From Roseomonas populi (GTDB taxonomy: Bacteria > Pseudomonadota > Alphaproteobacteria > Acetobacterales > Acetobacteraceae): DNA of 64,000 bases. A program made the translations under genes and the position numbers. The notes beneath the pieces are model-generated. The model saw nothing but the letters and a program-made list of their open reading frames with translations. It did no database searches and was not told where the DNA came from. Location: positions 186,001-250,000 of the forward strand of contig NZ_JANJOU010000010.1 of assembly GCF_024594815.1 (NCBI RefSeq), in the 5' to 3' direction. Below, one piece after another: positions 10,871 through 17,767 of this stretch; positions within the stretch are counted from its first letter, which is position 1; each line of letters starts with the position of its first letter.

Positions 10871-11986
10871 CTACAGGGCGCCTGGCGGCAGGCTGACCCA
10901 GTGCGCCCCCTCCATGGGGATGGAGAGAAAGCGGGCGTTCAGTTCGGCAACCGTGGCGGCCGGATCAAGGTCGCCGCAGCGCGCCGGCTGGAACCAGCGG
11001 GCCAGGGCCTCCAGCATCACCACATGGGCCGGGGTGTCATTGAAGCCGTGCCAGATGGCGTGGGCACGGCCGCCCCTCACGGCGGCAAGGCTCTCCATCC
11101 GGGACCGGCGGATCACCTCCACCAGCGCCTTGCGCGCCTCCGCCTCGTCCACGCCCGGGCCCAGGGGGATGCCCCCGCGCCCGCCATAGGGGCCGCCGGT
11201 GGCGACATAGACGTCCGGCGCCTGGGTCAGCACGTATTCCAGCGCCAACTGGCCGGTGCTGCCGGGGATCATCTCCGCCCCGATATTGCGGCCGCCGGCG
11301 AAGCTCACCATCCCGTCGAAGGCGCCGTGGCCGGGGGAGGAGCAGCATGGCGTGCCGCCGGCATGGGCATGGACCATCACCTTCGGCCGCTCCGCCGCAC
11401 CCAGGCCCGCGAGCCGCTGCGAGATCCGCTCCAGCCGGCCGGCGTAGAGCGCATCGAAGGCCTTGGCCTTCTCCTCCTGCCCGAGAACCTGGCCGAGCAC
11501 GGCCATGCTGGGGCGCGTGTCCCGCATCGGGTCCGCGAAGAAGTCGATCGTGATCGCGGGCACGCCCAGCGCCGCGATCCGGTCCGCCATCTCATTCGTG
11601 CCGCCCCGGGCGCCGGCGCGGCTGAGGATGACGAGGTCCGGCCGCGCCGCCAGCACGTTCTCCAACGAGAGCCCGTCCCCCTGGGCGCGCCCGACGACCG
11701 GGACAGCGTCGGCGGCCGGGAAGCGGGCGCGCACCGTCGCGTAGTCCGGCGGGTTCATCCGCCGCAGGTCGTCGCCCCAGCCCACCACCAGAGAGACGGG
11801 ATCGGGGTGCAGCAGCGCCATGGCCAGAACGTGCCGCGCCTGTACCAGCACGATCCGCTTCGGCAGGCGCGGCAGTGTCACCTGCCGCCCGGTAACGTCC
11901 GTGACGCGGATGGGCCCGCCTTGGGCCCGCAGGACGGACGGCGCCGCGAGGATTGGTAGGGCGGCGAGGAGGTGGCGGCGCTTCAT
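10871..11986 (-). CDS. Iron-siderophore ABC transporter substrate-binding protein
   Basis: Periplasmic binding protein of the FepB/FhuD/BtuF class (Peripla_BP_2), 371 residues. An N-terminal R-R signal peptide (about residues 1-21, LRAQ cleavage) is followed by V-T-D-V-T-G-R-Q-V-T-L-P and the P-x-R-I-V-L segment that opens the fold. D-L-V-I-L-S and an R-x-x-V-E-V-I-R-R-S C-terminal region also fit. The start overlaps the stop of the upstream esterase by four bases (ATGA), so translation is coupled. It would deliver the ferric siderophore to the permease and ATPase encoded divergently at 15346-17201. Confidence 0.88.
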   Translation of the reverse strand: MKRRHLLAALPILAAPSVLRAQGGPIRVTDVTGRQVTLPRLPKRIVLVQARHVLAMALLHPDPVSLVVGWGDDLRRMNPPDYATVRARFPAADAVPVVGRAQGDGLSLENVLAARPDLVILSRAGARGGTNEMADRIAALGVPAITIDFFADPMRDTRPSMAVLGQVLGQEEKAKAFDALYAGRLERISQRLAGLGAAERPKVMVHAHAGGTPCCSSPGHGAFDGMVSFAGGRNIGAEMIPGSTGQLALEYVLTQAPDVYVATGGPYGGRGGIPLGPGVDEAEARKALVEVIRRSRMESLAAVRGGRAHAIWHGFNDTPAHVVMLEALARWFQPARCGDLDPAATVAELNARFLSIPMEGAHWVSLPPGAL

Positions 11987-12849
11987 TGGGGCGCTCCGGC
12001 TTCGGGCAGGGCTGGCGGCAGGGCGAAGGGCACGGCGCGCGAGAGGGCGGCCGGCAGGACGGAGCCGTGGTTCTCCCCGGGGAACTCCGTGAAGTCCACC
12101 GAAACTCCCCCGCCCCGCAGGATCGTGGCGAGGTCCCGCGCCCGGGTCACCATGCGCCGGGCCACGCGAACCGGGCCGCGCGGCGTGCCGTCATCCGCCT
12201 CCTCCAGCCCGCCCACGGTCAGCAGCAGGGAGGAACCCGCGCCGGCCGGTGGCGGGGCAGCGGCGAAGCGGCGGGCCATCTCCATCGGCGCCCCCTCCGC
12301 GAACCAGAGGGACGGGCTCGCGGCCGCGACCCGGTGGAACAGGCCGGGGCGGGAGAGGAAGGCGTAGAGGGCCAGCAGGCCACCGAAGGAGTGGCCGAAC
12401 AGGGCGAGGCGGGCGCGGTCCACGGGGAAGCGCCGCTCCAGCTCGGGCAGGAGGTCACCGAGGATGAAATCGAGGAAGGCGTCCGCGCCGCCCGTGCCAG
12501 CCGGGGCGGCGGGGAAGGAGGGCGTGTAGTCGCGGGTTCGGGCAGCCCGGTCATAGGGCCCCTCCCCCGCATGGCCGAGGCCGACGACCAAGCCGGGCCC
12601 GACATCCTTCGCGCCGCGGCCTGTCCGCAGGCGGGCAATCTCCGCGGCCGTGGGGAAAGCCGCGCCGCCATCCGCGAGGAACAGCACGGGGTAGCCGCCA
12701 GAGGGCACGGGCGCCTCGGGCCAGGAGAGGAGGATGCGATGAAGGCGCGCCGGATGCTCTCCAGCGCGCATGATCCAGGACGCGCTGCGGGGCAGCGCGA
12801 CCGGCTCGTCCTGAAGCGGCCCCGCGACCGGGGCCGCGCCGATCACCAC
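11983..12849 (-). CDS. Alpha/beta hydrolase, siderophore-esterase (IroE/BesA/esterase D) family
   Basis: A 288-residue PF00756-type hydrolase. The nucleophile elbow G-H-S-F-G-G is followed by the A-S-P-S-L-W-F segment usual in enterobactin/salmochelin-type esterases, and a late E-N-H-G-S-V supplies the catalytic His. There is no clear signal peptide, so it probably acts in the cytoplasm on imported siderophore or on an ester-linked derivative. It overlaps the receptor gene by 7 bases upstream and the binding-protein gene by 4 bases downstream, so it is firmly part of the iron operon. The link to siderophore cleavage is inferred from family and context; the actual siderophore is unknown. Confidence 0.82.
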   Translation of the reverse strand: MVIGAAPVAGPLQDEPVALPRSASWIMRAGEHPARLHRILLSWPEAPVPSGGYPVLFLADGGAAFPTAAEIARLRTGRGAKDVGPGLVVGLGHAGEGPYDRAARTRDYTPSFPAAPAGTGGADAFLDFILGDLLPELERRFPVDRARLALFGHSFGGLLALYAFLSRPGLFHRVAAASPSLWFAEGAPMEMARRFAAAPPPAGAGSSLLLTVGGLEEADDGTPRGPVRVARRMVTRARDLATILRGGGVSVDFTEFPGENHGSVLPAALSRAVPFALPPALPEAGAPQ

Positions 12850-15032
12850 CGGACCCGCACCGAGCCGAGCACGAGCCGGCCCGTGCCGTAGTAGCAGGCG
12901 GTGATGGAGGAGCAGCTGGCGATGAAGTCCTTGTCCGCGATGTTCTGCGCGTTCACCGCCAGCTCCAGCCCCTTGAAGCTTTCGAAGCGGGCGCCGACGT
13001 CGTAGCGGATCGCGGCGTCGAACAGCGCAACGTCGTCCACCTTGAAGGTGTTCGTCGTGTTCCCGTAGGTCGAGCTGAGATAGCGCACGCCGCCGCCGAG
13101 CTGCAGGCCGCGCAGCGGCCCCTCGCGGAAGGTGTAGTTCGCCCAGCCGCTCGCGGCGTGCAGCGGAACCTGCGGCACGCGGCTGCCGGTCTCGCCAGGG
13201 GTGTTGGAGCTCTTGATGATCGCGTCCGTGTAGGAATAGGCGCCGATCAGGTCGATGTTCTCATTGATCGTCGCGCGCGCATCCACCTCGATGCCGCGGG
13301 AGCGCACGGTGCCGAGCGCCGCGTTGAAGGTGGTGAAGACGGGATCGCGCGTCAGCACGTTGTCCTGGGTGATCTGGAAGGCGGCCGCCTGGACGAAGCT
13401 CGTCATCCCCGGCGGCTGGTACTTCACGCCCACCTCGTACTGCTCGCCCGTGGTGGCGTCGAAGGTAGGGCTCCCGCGCTGCGGCGCGCCCGTGCCGGAG
13501 TTCGGCAGGAAGGAGGTGGAGTAGCTGAAATAGGGCGCGATGCCGCTGTCGAAAAGGTACAGGGCGCCGGCGCGCCAGGTCACCGCGTCGTCGAACTGCG
13601 CGCGATGGACGACGGCATCGGTCGCGAGGGTCCGCGTGTCCGTGCCCTGGGTCGCGCGGTCGTAGCGCAGGCCGAAGTTCAGGCGCAGCCGGTCTATGGC
13701 GATCTGGTCCTGCGCGTAGAACCCGATCTGGTCGTTCTCCTGGTTCGTCCGCGTCGCGTTCGTCGTCACCCGGCCGGGCGCGATGTAATAGGTCGGCGCG
13801 AAGACATCGAGTGTCGGCACGTTGGTGCCGAGGGCCTGCACGGCGCGGGCGGAGGTGCGCTGCCAGTCGATGCCGAACAGCGCGGTGTGGCGCACCATCC
13901 CCGTGCTGAAGGTGGCCTGCGCCTGATTGTCCAGCGCGAAGGCGTTGGCGTGGTCGGAGACGTAGGTTTGGTTGCGCGTGCCGATGCGCCCGTTAAGCGC
14001 GGAGACAGAGAGGACGTTCACCTCCGCGTCGATGTGCGAGTAGCGGAAGTTCTGGCGCACGGTCCAGGTGTCGTTCAGCCGGTGCTCCAGCTGGTAGCCG
14101 ATGGAGGCCTGGGTGCGGTCGAACTTGTTGTAGTCGGGGTCACCGCCGAAGAAGTTGCGGGGGATGCGGCCGAAGGGGCTGGCGATCACCGTGCCCACCG
14201 CCGGCACGAAGTTATAGAACCCGCCCTCAGGGTCGCGCTGGTAGGAGGAGAGGACCGTCAGCGTGGTGTTGTCGTTCGGCCGCCAGGTCACGGCCGGGGC
14301 AATGGCGACGCGCTGCTCGCCGACAAAGTCGTACTGCGTGTCGGAAATCCGGCCGATCCCGGTCAGGCGGTACAGGAACTTGCCGTCATTGGTCAGCCGG
14401 CCGGTGGAGTCGAAGGCCGCCTGCAGCAGCTTGTAGGACCCCGCCTCCAGCCGCACCTCGTTGGAGGACTCCGCCGAGGGCCGGCGGCTGACGAGGTTCA
14501 CCAGCCCGCCCGCGCCCGTCTGCCCGTAGAGCACGGAGGCCGGGCCGCGCAGCACCTCGATGCGCTCCAGCAGCCAGGGATCGGTGTTCGGCACGCCGAA
14601 GAAGACGCCGCGGCCCTGCCGCAGCCCGTCCAGGAAGTTCACGAAGGCGGCGGAGGTGCCCTGCCCGCCGAAGCCGCGGACGAAGACGCTGTCATAGCGT
14701 GCGGAGGGCCGCACCTCCGGCAGCACGCCGGCCGTGTAGCGCAGCGCCTGGGAGACGGAGAGGGCCGCCTGGTCATCGATCTGGTCGCGCGTGACGACGC
14801 CGACGGACTGGGGCGCCTCGATCAGCGGCGTGTCGGTCTTGGAGCCGGTGGTGGTAACGGGGGCCACATATCCCGGCGTGTGCTCCCAGCTGCGCCATGC
14901 GGTGGCCTGCACGTCCACCTCCGGAATGGCCATGGCGCCGGCCGCGGCGTCCGTCTGGGCAACGGCGTGGCCGGCGAGAGCGGCGAACGCGACACCGGTG
15001 AGCAGGAGATGGCGAAGGGAGAAGGAGGGCAT
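12843..15032 (-). CDS. TonB-dependent siderophore receptor
   Basis: Outer-membrane gated channel for ferric siderophores, 729 residues from the ATG at 15032, which begins a clear signal peptide ending at AVAQ. A plug domain with the I-E-A-P-Q-S-V-G-V-V-T segment and R-G-P-A-S-V-L-Y-G-Q motif (siderophore-receptor subclass, TIGR01783-like) is followed by a 22-strand barrel ending V-R-V-R-W. The frame continues 13 codons upstream to 15071, but those codons carry no signal features. It is the first gene of the leftward iron operon. Fur-box-like sequence lies 40-60 bases upstream, suggesting iron repression. Confidence 0.93.
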   Translation of the reverse strand: MPSFSLRHLLLTGVAFAALAGHAVAQTDAAAGAMAIPEVDVQATAWRSWEHTPGYVAPVTTTGSKTDTPLIEAPQSVGVVTRDQIDDQAALSVSQALRYTAGVLPEVRPSARYDSVFVRGFGGQGTSAAFVNFLDGLRQGRGVFFGVPNTDPWLLERIEVLRGPASVLYGQTGAGGLVNLVSRRPSAESSNEVRLEAGSYKLLQAAFDSTGRLTNDGKFLYRLTGIGRISDTQYDFVGEQRVAIAPAVTWRPNDNTTLTVLSSYQRDPEGGFYNFVPAVGTVIASPFGRIPRNFFGGDPDYNKFDRTQASIGYQLEHRLNDTWTVRQNFRYSHIDAEVNVLSVSALNGRIGTRNQTYVSDHANAFALDNQAQATFSTGMVRHTALFGIDWQRTSARAVQALGTNVPTLDVFAPTYYIAPGRVTTNATRTNQENDQIGFYAQDQIAIDRLRLNFGLRYDRATQGTDTRTLATDAVVHRAQFDDAVTWRAGALYLFDSGIAPYFSYSTSFLPNSGTGAPQRGSPTFDATTGEQYEVGVKYQPPGMTSFVQAAAFQITQDNVLTRDPVFTTFNAALGTVRSRGIEVDARATINENIDLIGAYSYTDAIIKSSNTPGETGSRVPQVPLHAASGWANYTFREGPLRGLQLGGGVRYLSSTYGNTTNTFKVDDVALFDAAIRYDVGARFESFKGLELAVNAQNIADKDFIASCSSITACYYGTGRLVLGSVRVRW

Positions 15033-15072
15033 GCAAATCGTCCGCACGGGAAAGCCGGCCGGCTCTCGCACA

Positions 15073-15093
15073 GATGCAATTCATTCGCAATAC
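15073..15093 (-). promoter_or_regulatory. Fur-box-like sequence upstream of TonB receptor
   Basis: On the minus strand this AT-rich stretch contains TGCGAATGA, which recurs in the other candidate at 15215-15233. It lies 41-61 bases before the receptor start, a normal promoter distance. The match to the classical Fur consensus is partial. Assignment rests on context (iron uptake) and the shared core. Confidence 0.4.
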
Positions 15094-15214
15094 GCCTGTA
15101 CTCCCCACGCCATGACCGTGGCAGGATTGCACCACCCGGTTCCGCGCGGCTGAACAGGCAGTCCCGATTGCCCCTTCCTCGCCCATGGACCTCGCCGGAT
15201 TTGTGGAGCCGGCT

Positions 15215-15233
15215 GCGAATGATTATCCTGTGC
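15215..15233 (+). promoter_or_regulatory. Fur-box-like sequence upstream of FecCD/FecE operon
   Basis: The core AATGATTATC matches the central half of the classical 19-bp Fur box exactly, and 13 of 19 positions fit overall. It lies 130 bases ahead of the permease start in the 313-base region shared with the divergent receptor operon (15033-15345). Otherwise that region holds only the short frame at 15260 and a few AT-rich patches. Confidence 0.45.
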
Positions 15234-15259
15234 GGCATCCCTCCCCGGCCGGAGCCCTC

Positions 15260-15349
15260 ATGACCCGCCGCAGCCCGCTGCGCCTTGACGCCCTGTTTCC
15301 TGCCCTGCCCCTGTTCCAGGGAACTGGCCACAAGGTCCTGCCGCGTTGA
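15260..15349 (+). CDS. Possible 29-residue leader ORF ahead of the iron permease
   Basis: An ATG preceded by GGAG with a 5-base spacing opens a 29-codon frame. Its TGA (15347-15349) overlaps the TTG proposed start of the permease (15346), an arrangement that could couple translation. The encoded peptide (rich in Leu, Pro, Arg) resembles nothing I recognise. It may instead be a chance frame if the permease starts at the ATG at 15364. Confidence 0.28.
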   Translation: MTRRSPLRLDALFPALPLFQGTGHKVLPR

Positions 15350-16404
15350 GCACCGCCACGCTGATGGCCGGCGAGGCCGCAGCCGGATACCGCAAGCTGA
15401 TCCTGCGCCGCGCGATGCTGCTGGCGCTGCTCGTCCTCTGCCTCCTCGCCGCCTTCCTGCTGGATGTGGCCACGGGCCCGGCCCGGCTGCCGCTCTCCGC
15501 CGTGACTGACGCCCTGCTGGCCGGGCGCGGCGCGGGCGGGCCCATGTCCGTCATCGTCTGGGACGTGCGCCTGCCCTACGCGATCATGGCCGTTCTGGTC
15601 GGCGCCTCCCTGGCGCTCGCGGGGGCCGAGATGCAGACGGTGCTGGACAACCCGCTGGCCAGCCCCTTCACCCTCGGCGTCTCCTCCGCCGCCTCGCTCG
15701 GCGCGGCGCTGGCCATCGTGCTCGGCACCGGCATGCCCTTCGTGCCGATGGACTGGCTGATTCCCGCCAACGCCTTCGTCTTCGCCCTCGCCGCTATGCT
15801 GCTGCTGCAGTTCCTGGCGCGGCTGCGGGGGGCGGGGGTGCAGGCGCTGGTCCTCTTCGGCATCGCCCTGGTGTTCGCCTTCAACGCGCTGGTGGCGCTT
15901 ATCCAGTTCGTCGCCACGGAACAGGCGCTGCAGCAGCTCGTTTTCTGGTCCATGGGCAGCCTCGCCCGCTCCAGCTGGGACAAGATCCTCATCCTCGCGG
16001 TGGCGCTCGCCCTCTGCATTCCCTTCTCCGCCCGCGCCGCCTGGCGGCTCACGGCACTGCGCCTGGGCGAGGACCGCGCCCGTTCCTTCGGCGTGGACAC
16101 GGAGGCGACGAGGCGCGGGGCGCTGCTGCGCGTCTCCCTCCTCGCCGGCGTCTCCGTCGCCTTCGTCGGCACCATTGGCTTCGTCGGCCTCGTCGGCCCG
16201 CACGCGGCGCGGCTGCTGGTGGGGGAGGACCACCGCTTCTTCCTGCCCGCCTCCGCCCTCTGCGGCGCCCTGCTCCTGTCCCTCTCCTCTGTCGCCGGCA
16301 AGCTCGTCGTGCCCGGGCTCCTGGTGCCTATCGGCATCGTCACGGCGCTGGTGGGCGTCCCCGTCTTCCTCGCGCTCGTCATGGGCCGGGGCCGCGTGTC
16401 GTGA
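15346..16404 (+). CDS. FecCD-family iron-siderophore ABC permease
   Basis: Inner-membrane permease of 352 residues (346 if the ATG at 15364 is used) with about nine or ten hydrophobic segments. It has the FecCD hallmarks R-L-P-x-x-x-x-A-x-L-V-G-A-x-L-A-x-A-G at the first conserved loop, N-P-L-A-S-P-F-T-L-G-V-S-S, and the T-I-G-F-V-G-L-V-G-P-H cytoplasmic coupling region near residue 280. It overlaps the ATPase gene by four bases. It pairs with the binding protein of the divergent operon. A single permease gene suggests a homodimeric translocator. Confidence 0.9.
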   Translation: MSTATLMAGEAAAGYRKLILRRAMLLALLVLCLLAAFLLDVATGPARLPLSAVTDALLAGRGAGGPMSVIVWDVRLPYAIMAVLVGASLALAGAEMQTVLDNPLASPFTLGVSSAASLGAALAIVLGTGMPFVPMDWLIPANAFVFALAAMLLLQFLARLRGAGVQALVLFGIALVFAFNALVALIQFVATEQALQQLVFWSMGSLARSSWDKILILAVALALCIPFSARAAWRLTALRLGEDRARSFGVDTEATRRGALLRVSLLAGVSVAFVGTIGFVGLVGPHAARLLVGEDHRFFLPASALCGALLLSLSSVAGKLVVPGLLVPIGIVTALVGVPVFLALVMGRGRVS

Positions 16405-17201
16405 AGGGCGCGCCGCTCACCGTCTCGAACCTCCGCGTCGCCTATGGCCGCCGCGTGATCGTGGAGGGGCTGAACCTCGCCCCGCTGCAGCCTGGAACCC
16501 TCACCGCGCTGGTGGGGCCGAACGCCGCGGGCAAGTCCACCTTGCTGCGCGGCATCGCCGGCCTCGTCTCCGGCACGCGCGGCACGGTGCGGCTGGGCGA
16601 CCGCGACCTCCTCGGCATGTCCATCCCGGAGCGCGCGCGGCACCTGGCCTACATGCCGCAGGGCCTGCCCGGCGGCGTGGCACTGACCGTAATGGAGACG
16701 CTGGTGGGCGCCCTGCGCGCCGTACCGACGGACCTGGCGCCCGACGGCGCGAGCGCGGCCAACCACGCCATCGCCGTGCTGCGCCAGCTTGGCATCGAGC
16801 ACCTCGCCCTCCGCACCCTGGACCGGCTCTCCGGCGGCCAGCGCCAGCTCGTCGGCCTCGCCCAGGCTCTGGCGCGGGAGCCCGAGGTGCTGCTGCTGGA
16901 CGAGCCCACCAGCGCCCTTGATCTCCGCCATCAGGTCTCCGTCATGGCCCTGGTGCGGGAAACGGTGCTGCGCGCCGGCCTCGTGGGCGTGGTGGTGCTG
17001 CACGACCTGGCCCTGGCCGCCCGCTTCTCCGATCGTCTTGTGGCCCTGAGCAGCGGCGCGATCCAGGCGGACGGCACGCCGGAGGAGACGCTGACGCCCG
17101 ACCTCCTGGCCCGCGTCTACGAGGTGGAGGCGCGGGTGGAGCGCTGCTCCCTCGGCCACCTCCTCGTGCTGGCGGACGCGCCGATCCGCGGGGCGGCCTG
17201 A
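16401..17201 (+). CDS. Iron-siderophore ABC transporter ATP-binding protein (FecE-like)
   Basis: A 266-residue ATPase that powers the FecCD permease. Walker A is G-P-N-A-A-G-K-S-T near residue 38, the signature L-S-G-G-Q-R-Q-L is near 143, Walker B is L-L-L-D-E-P-T-S-A-L-D, and an H-loop L-H-D-L-A-L-A-A-R follows. The GTG start overlaps the permease stop (GTGA). The Walker A loop has an Ala-Ala in place of the more common Gly-Ser/Cys, an allowed variant. It ends the rightward iron operon; the convergent heme-oxygenase gene ends 9 bases later. Confidence 0.92.
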   Translation: MKGAPLTVSNLRVAYGRRVIVEGLNLAPLQPGTLTALVGPNAAGKSTLLRGIAGLVSGTRGTVRLGDRDLLGMSIPERARHLAYMPQGLPGGVALTVMETLVGALRAVPTDLAPDGASAANHAIAVLRQLGIEHLALRTLDRLSGGQRQLVGLAQALAREPEVLLLDEPTSALDLRHQVSVMALVRETVLRAGLVGVVVLHDLALAARFSDRLVALSSGAIQADGTPEETLTPDLLARVYEVEARVERCSLGHLLVLADAPIRGAA

Positions 17202-17210
17202 GGGCCGTCC

Positions 17211-17765
17211 CTACCCCTCCAGCATCCAGTCCGCCAGCGTCGCGAAGGTGTCCTTCGCGCCGCGCAGAACCGCCTCCGCGTCCGGTTCCGCCTCCAACCG
17301 CGCGAGGAAGCTGCGCCACATGGCGCCCGTCGCCTCGCCATGGCCCGCGAAGTAGGAACGGGCGCCCTCGGCCAGCCCGATCTCGTCCAGCCGCTTCAGG
17401 ATCACCCGCCCGCCCAGCGTCGATCCCTCCATGACATAGAGGGAGCCCATCGCCTCGCCCCGGTCCCGCAGGGGCGGCGGGAGGCAGGCCGGCAGGCCCT
17501 CGGGCCGGATTCCCAACGCGCGCAGGTCATCCTGCAGCAGGTACAGCCGCCGGCGCGGGGCGAAAAAGGCGTCGTCCCCCAGCGCTGCGGCAAGGCGGGG
17601 CTCCCACCCCGCCCAGAAGCCGTAGAACCGCTCCAGCACGGCCCTGTAGCGCGCGGGCGTCAGCCCGGGATCGGCTAGGCGCAGGCCGTTCTCCAGCCGG
17701 TCATGGTCGGGGCGGGTCTCCGCGCGCAGCCGATCGCGGATGGAGATGTCGGCAGCGATGGACAT
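17211..17765 (-). CDS. bphO: Biliverdin-producing heme oxygenase
   Basis: Cleaves heme to biliverdin, CO and iron. The 184 residues fit bacterial BphO. His21 in R-P-D-H-D is the expected proximal heme ligand, and G-S-L-Y-V-M-E-G-S-T-L-G-G at 107-119 is the distal-helix signature of phytochrome-associated heme oxygenases. The start is only three bases after the bacteriophytochrome stop, so it makes the chromophore for that protein in the same operon. The released iron may also matter, since a siderophore locus lies immediately next door. Confidence 0.9.
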   Translation of the reverse strand: MSIAADISIRDRLRAETRPDHDRLENGLRLADPGLTPARYRAVLERFYGFWAGWEPRLAAALGDDAFFAPRRRLYLLQDDLRALGIRPEGLPACLPPPLRDRGEAMGSLYVMEGSTLGGRVILKRLDEIGLAEGARSYFAGHGEATGAMWRSFLARLEAEPDAEAVLRGAKDTFATLADWMLEG

Positions 17766-17767
17766 GC

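Noticed and set aside
13158-15263. A 701-codon open frame on the + strand opposite the TonB receptor
   Set aside because: Antisense shadow with His/Gly/Arg/Val-rich composition and no domain. The receptor on the minus strand is unmistakable.
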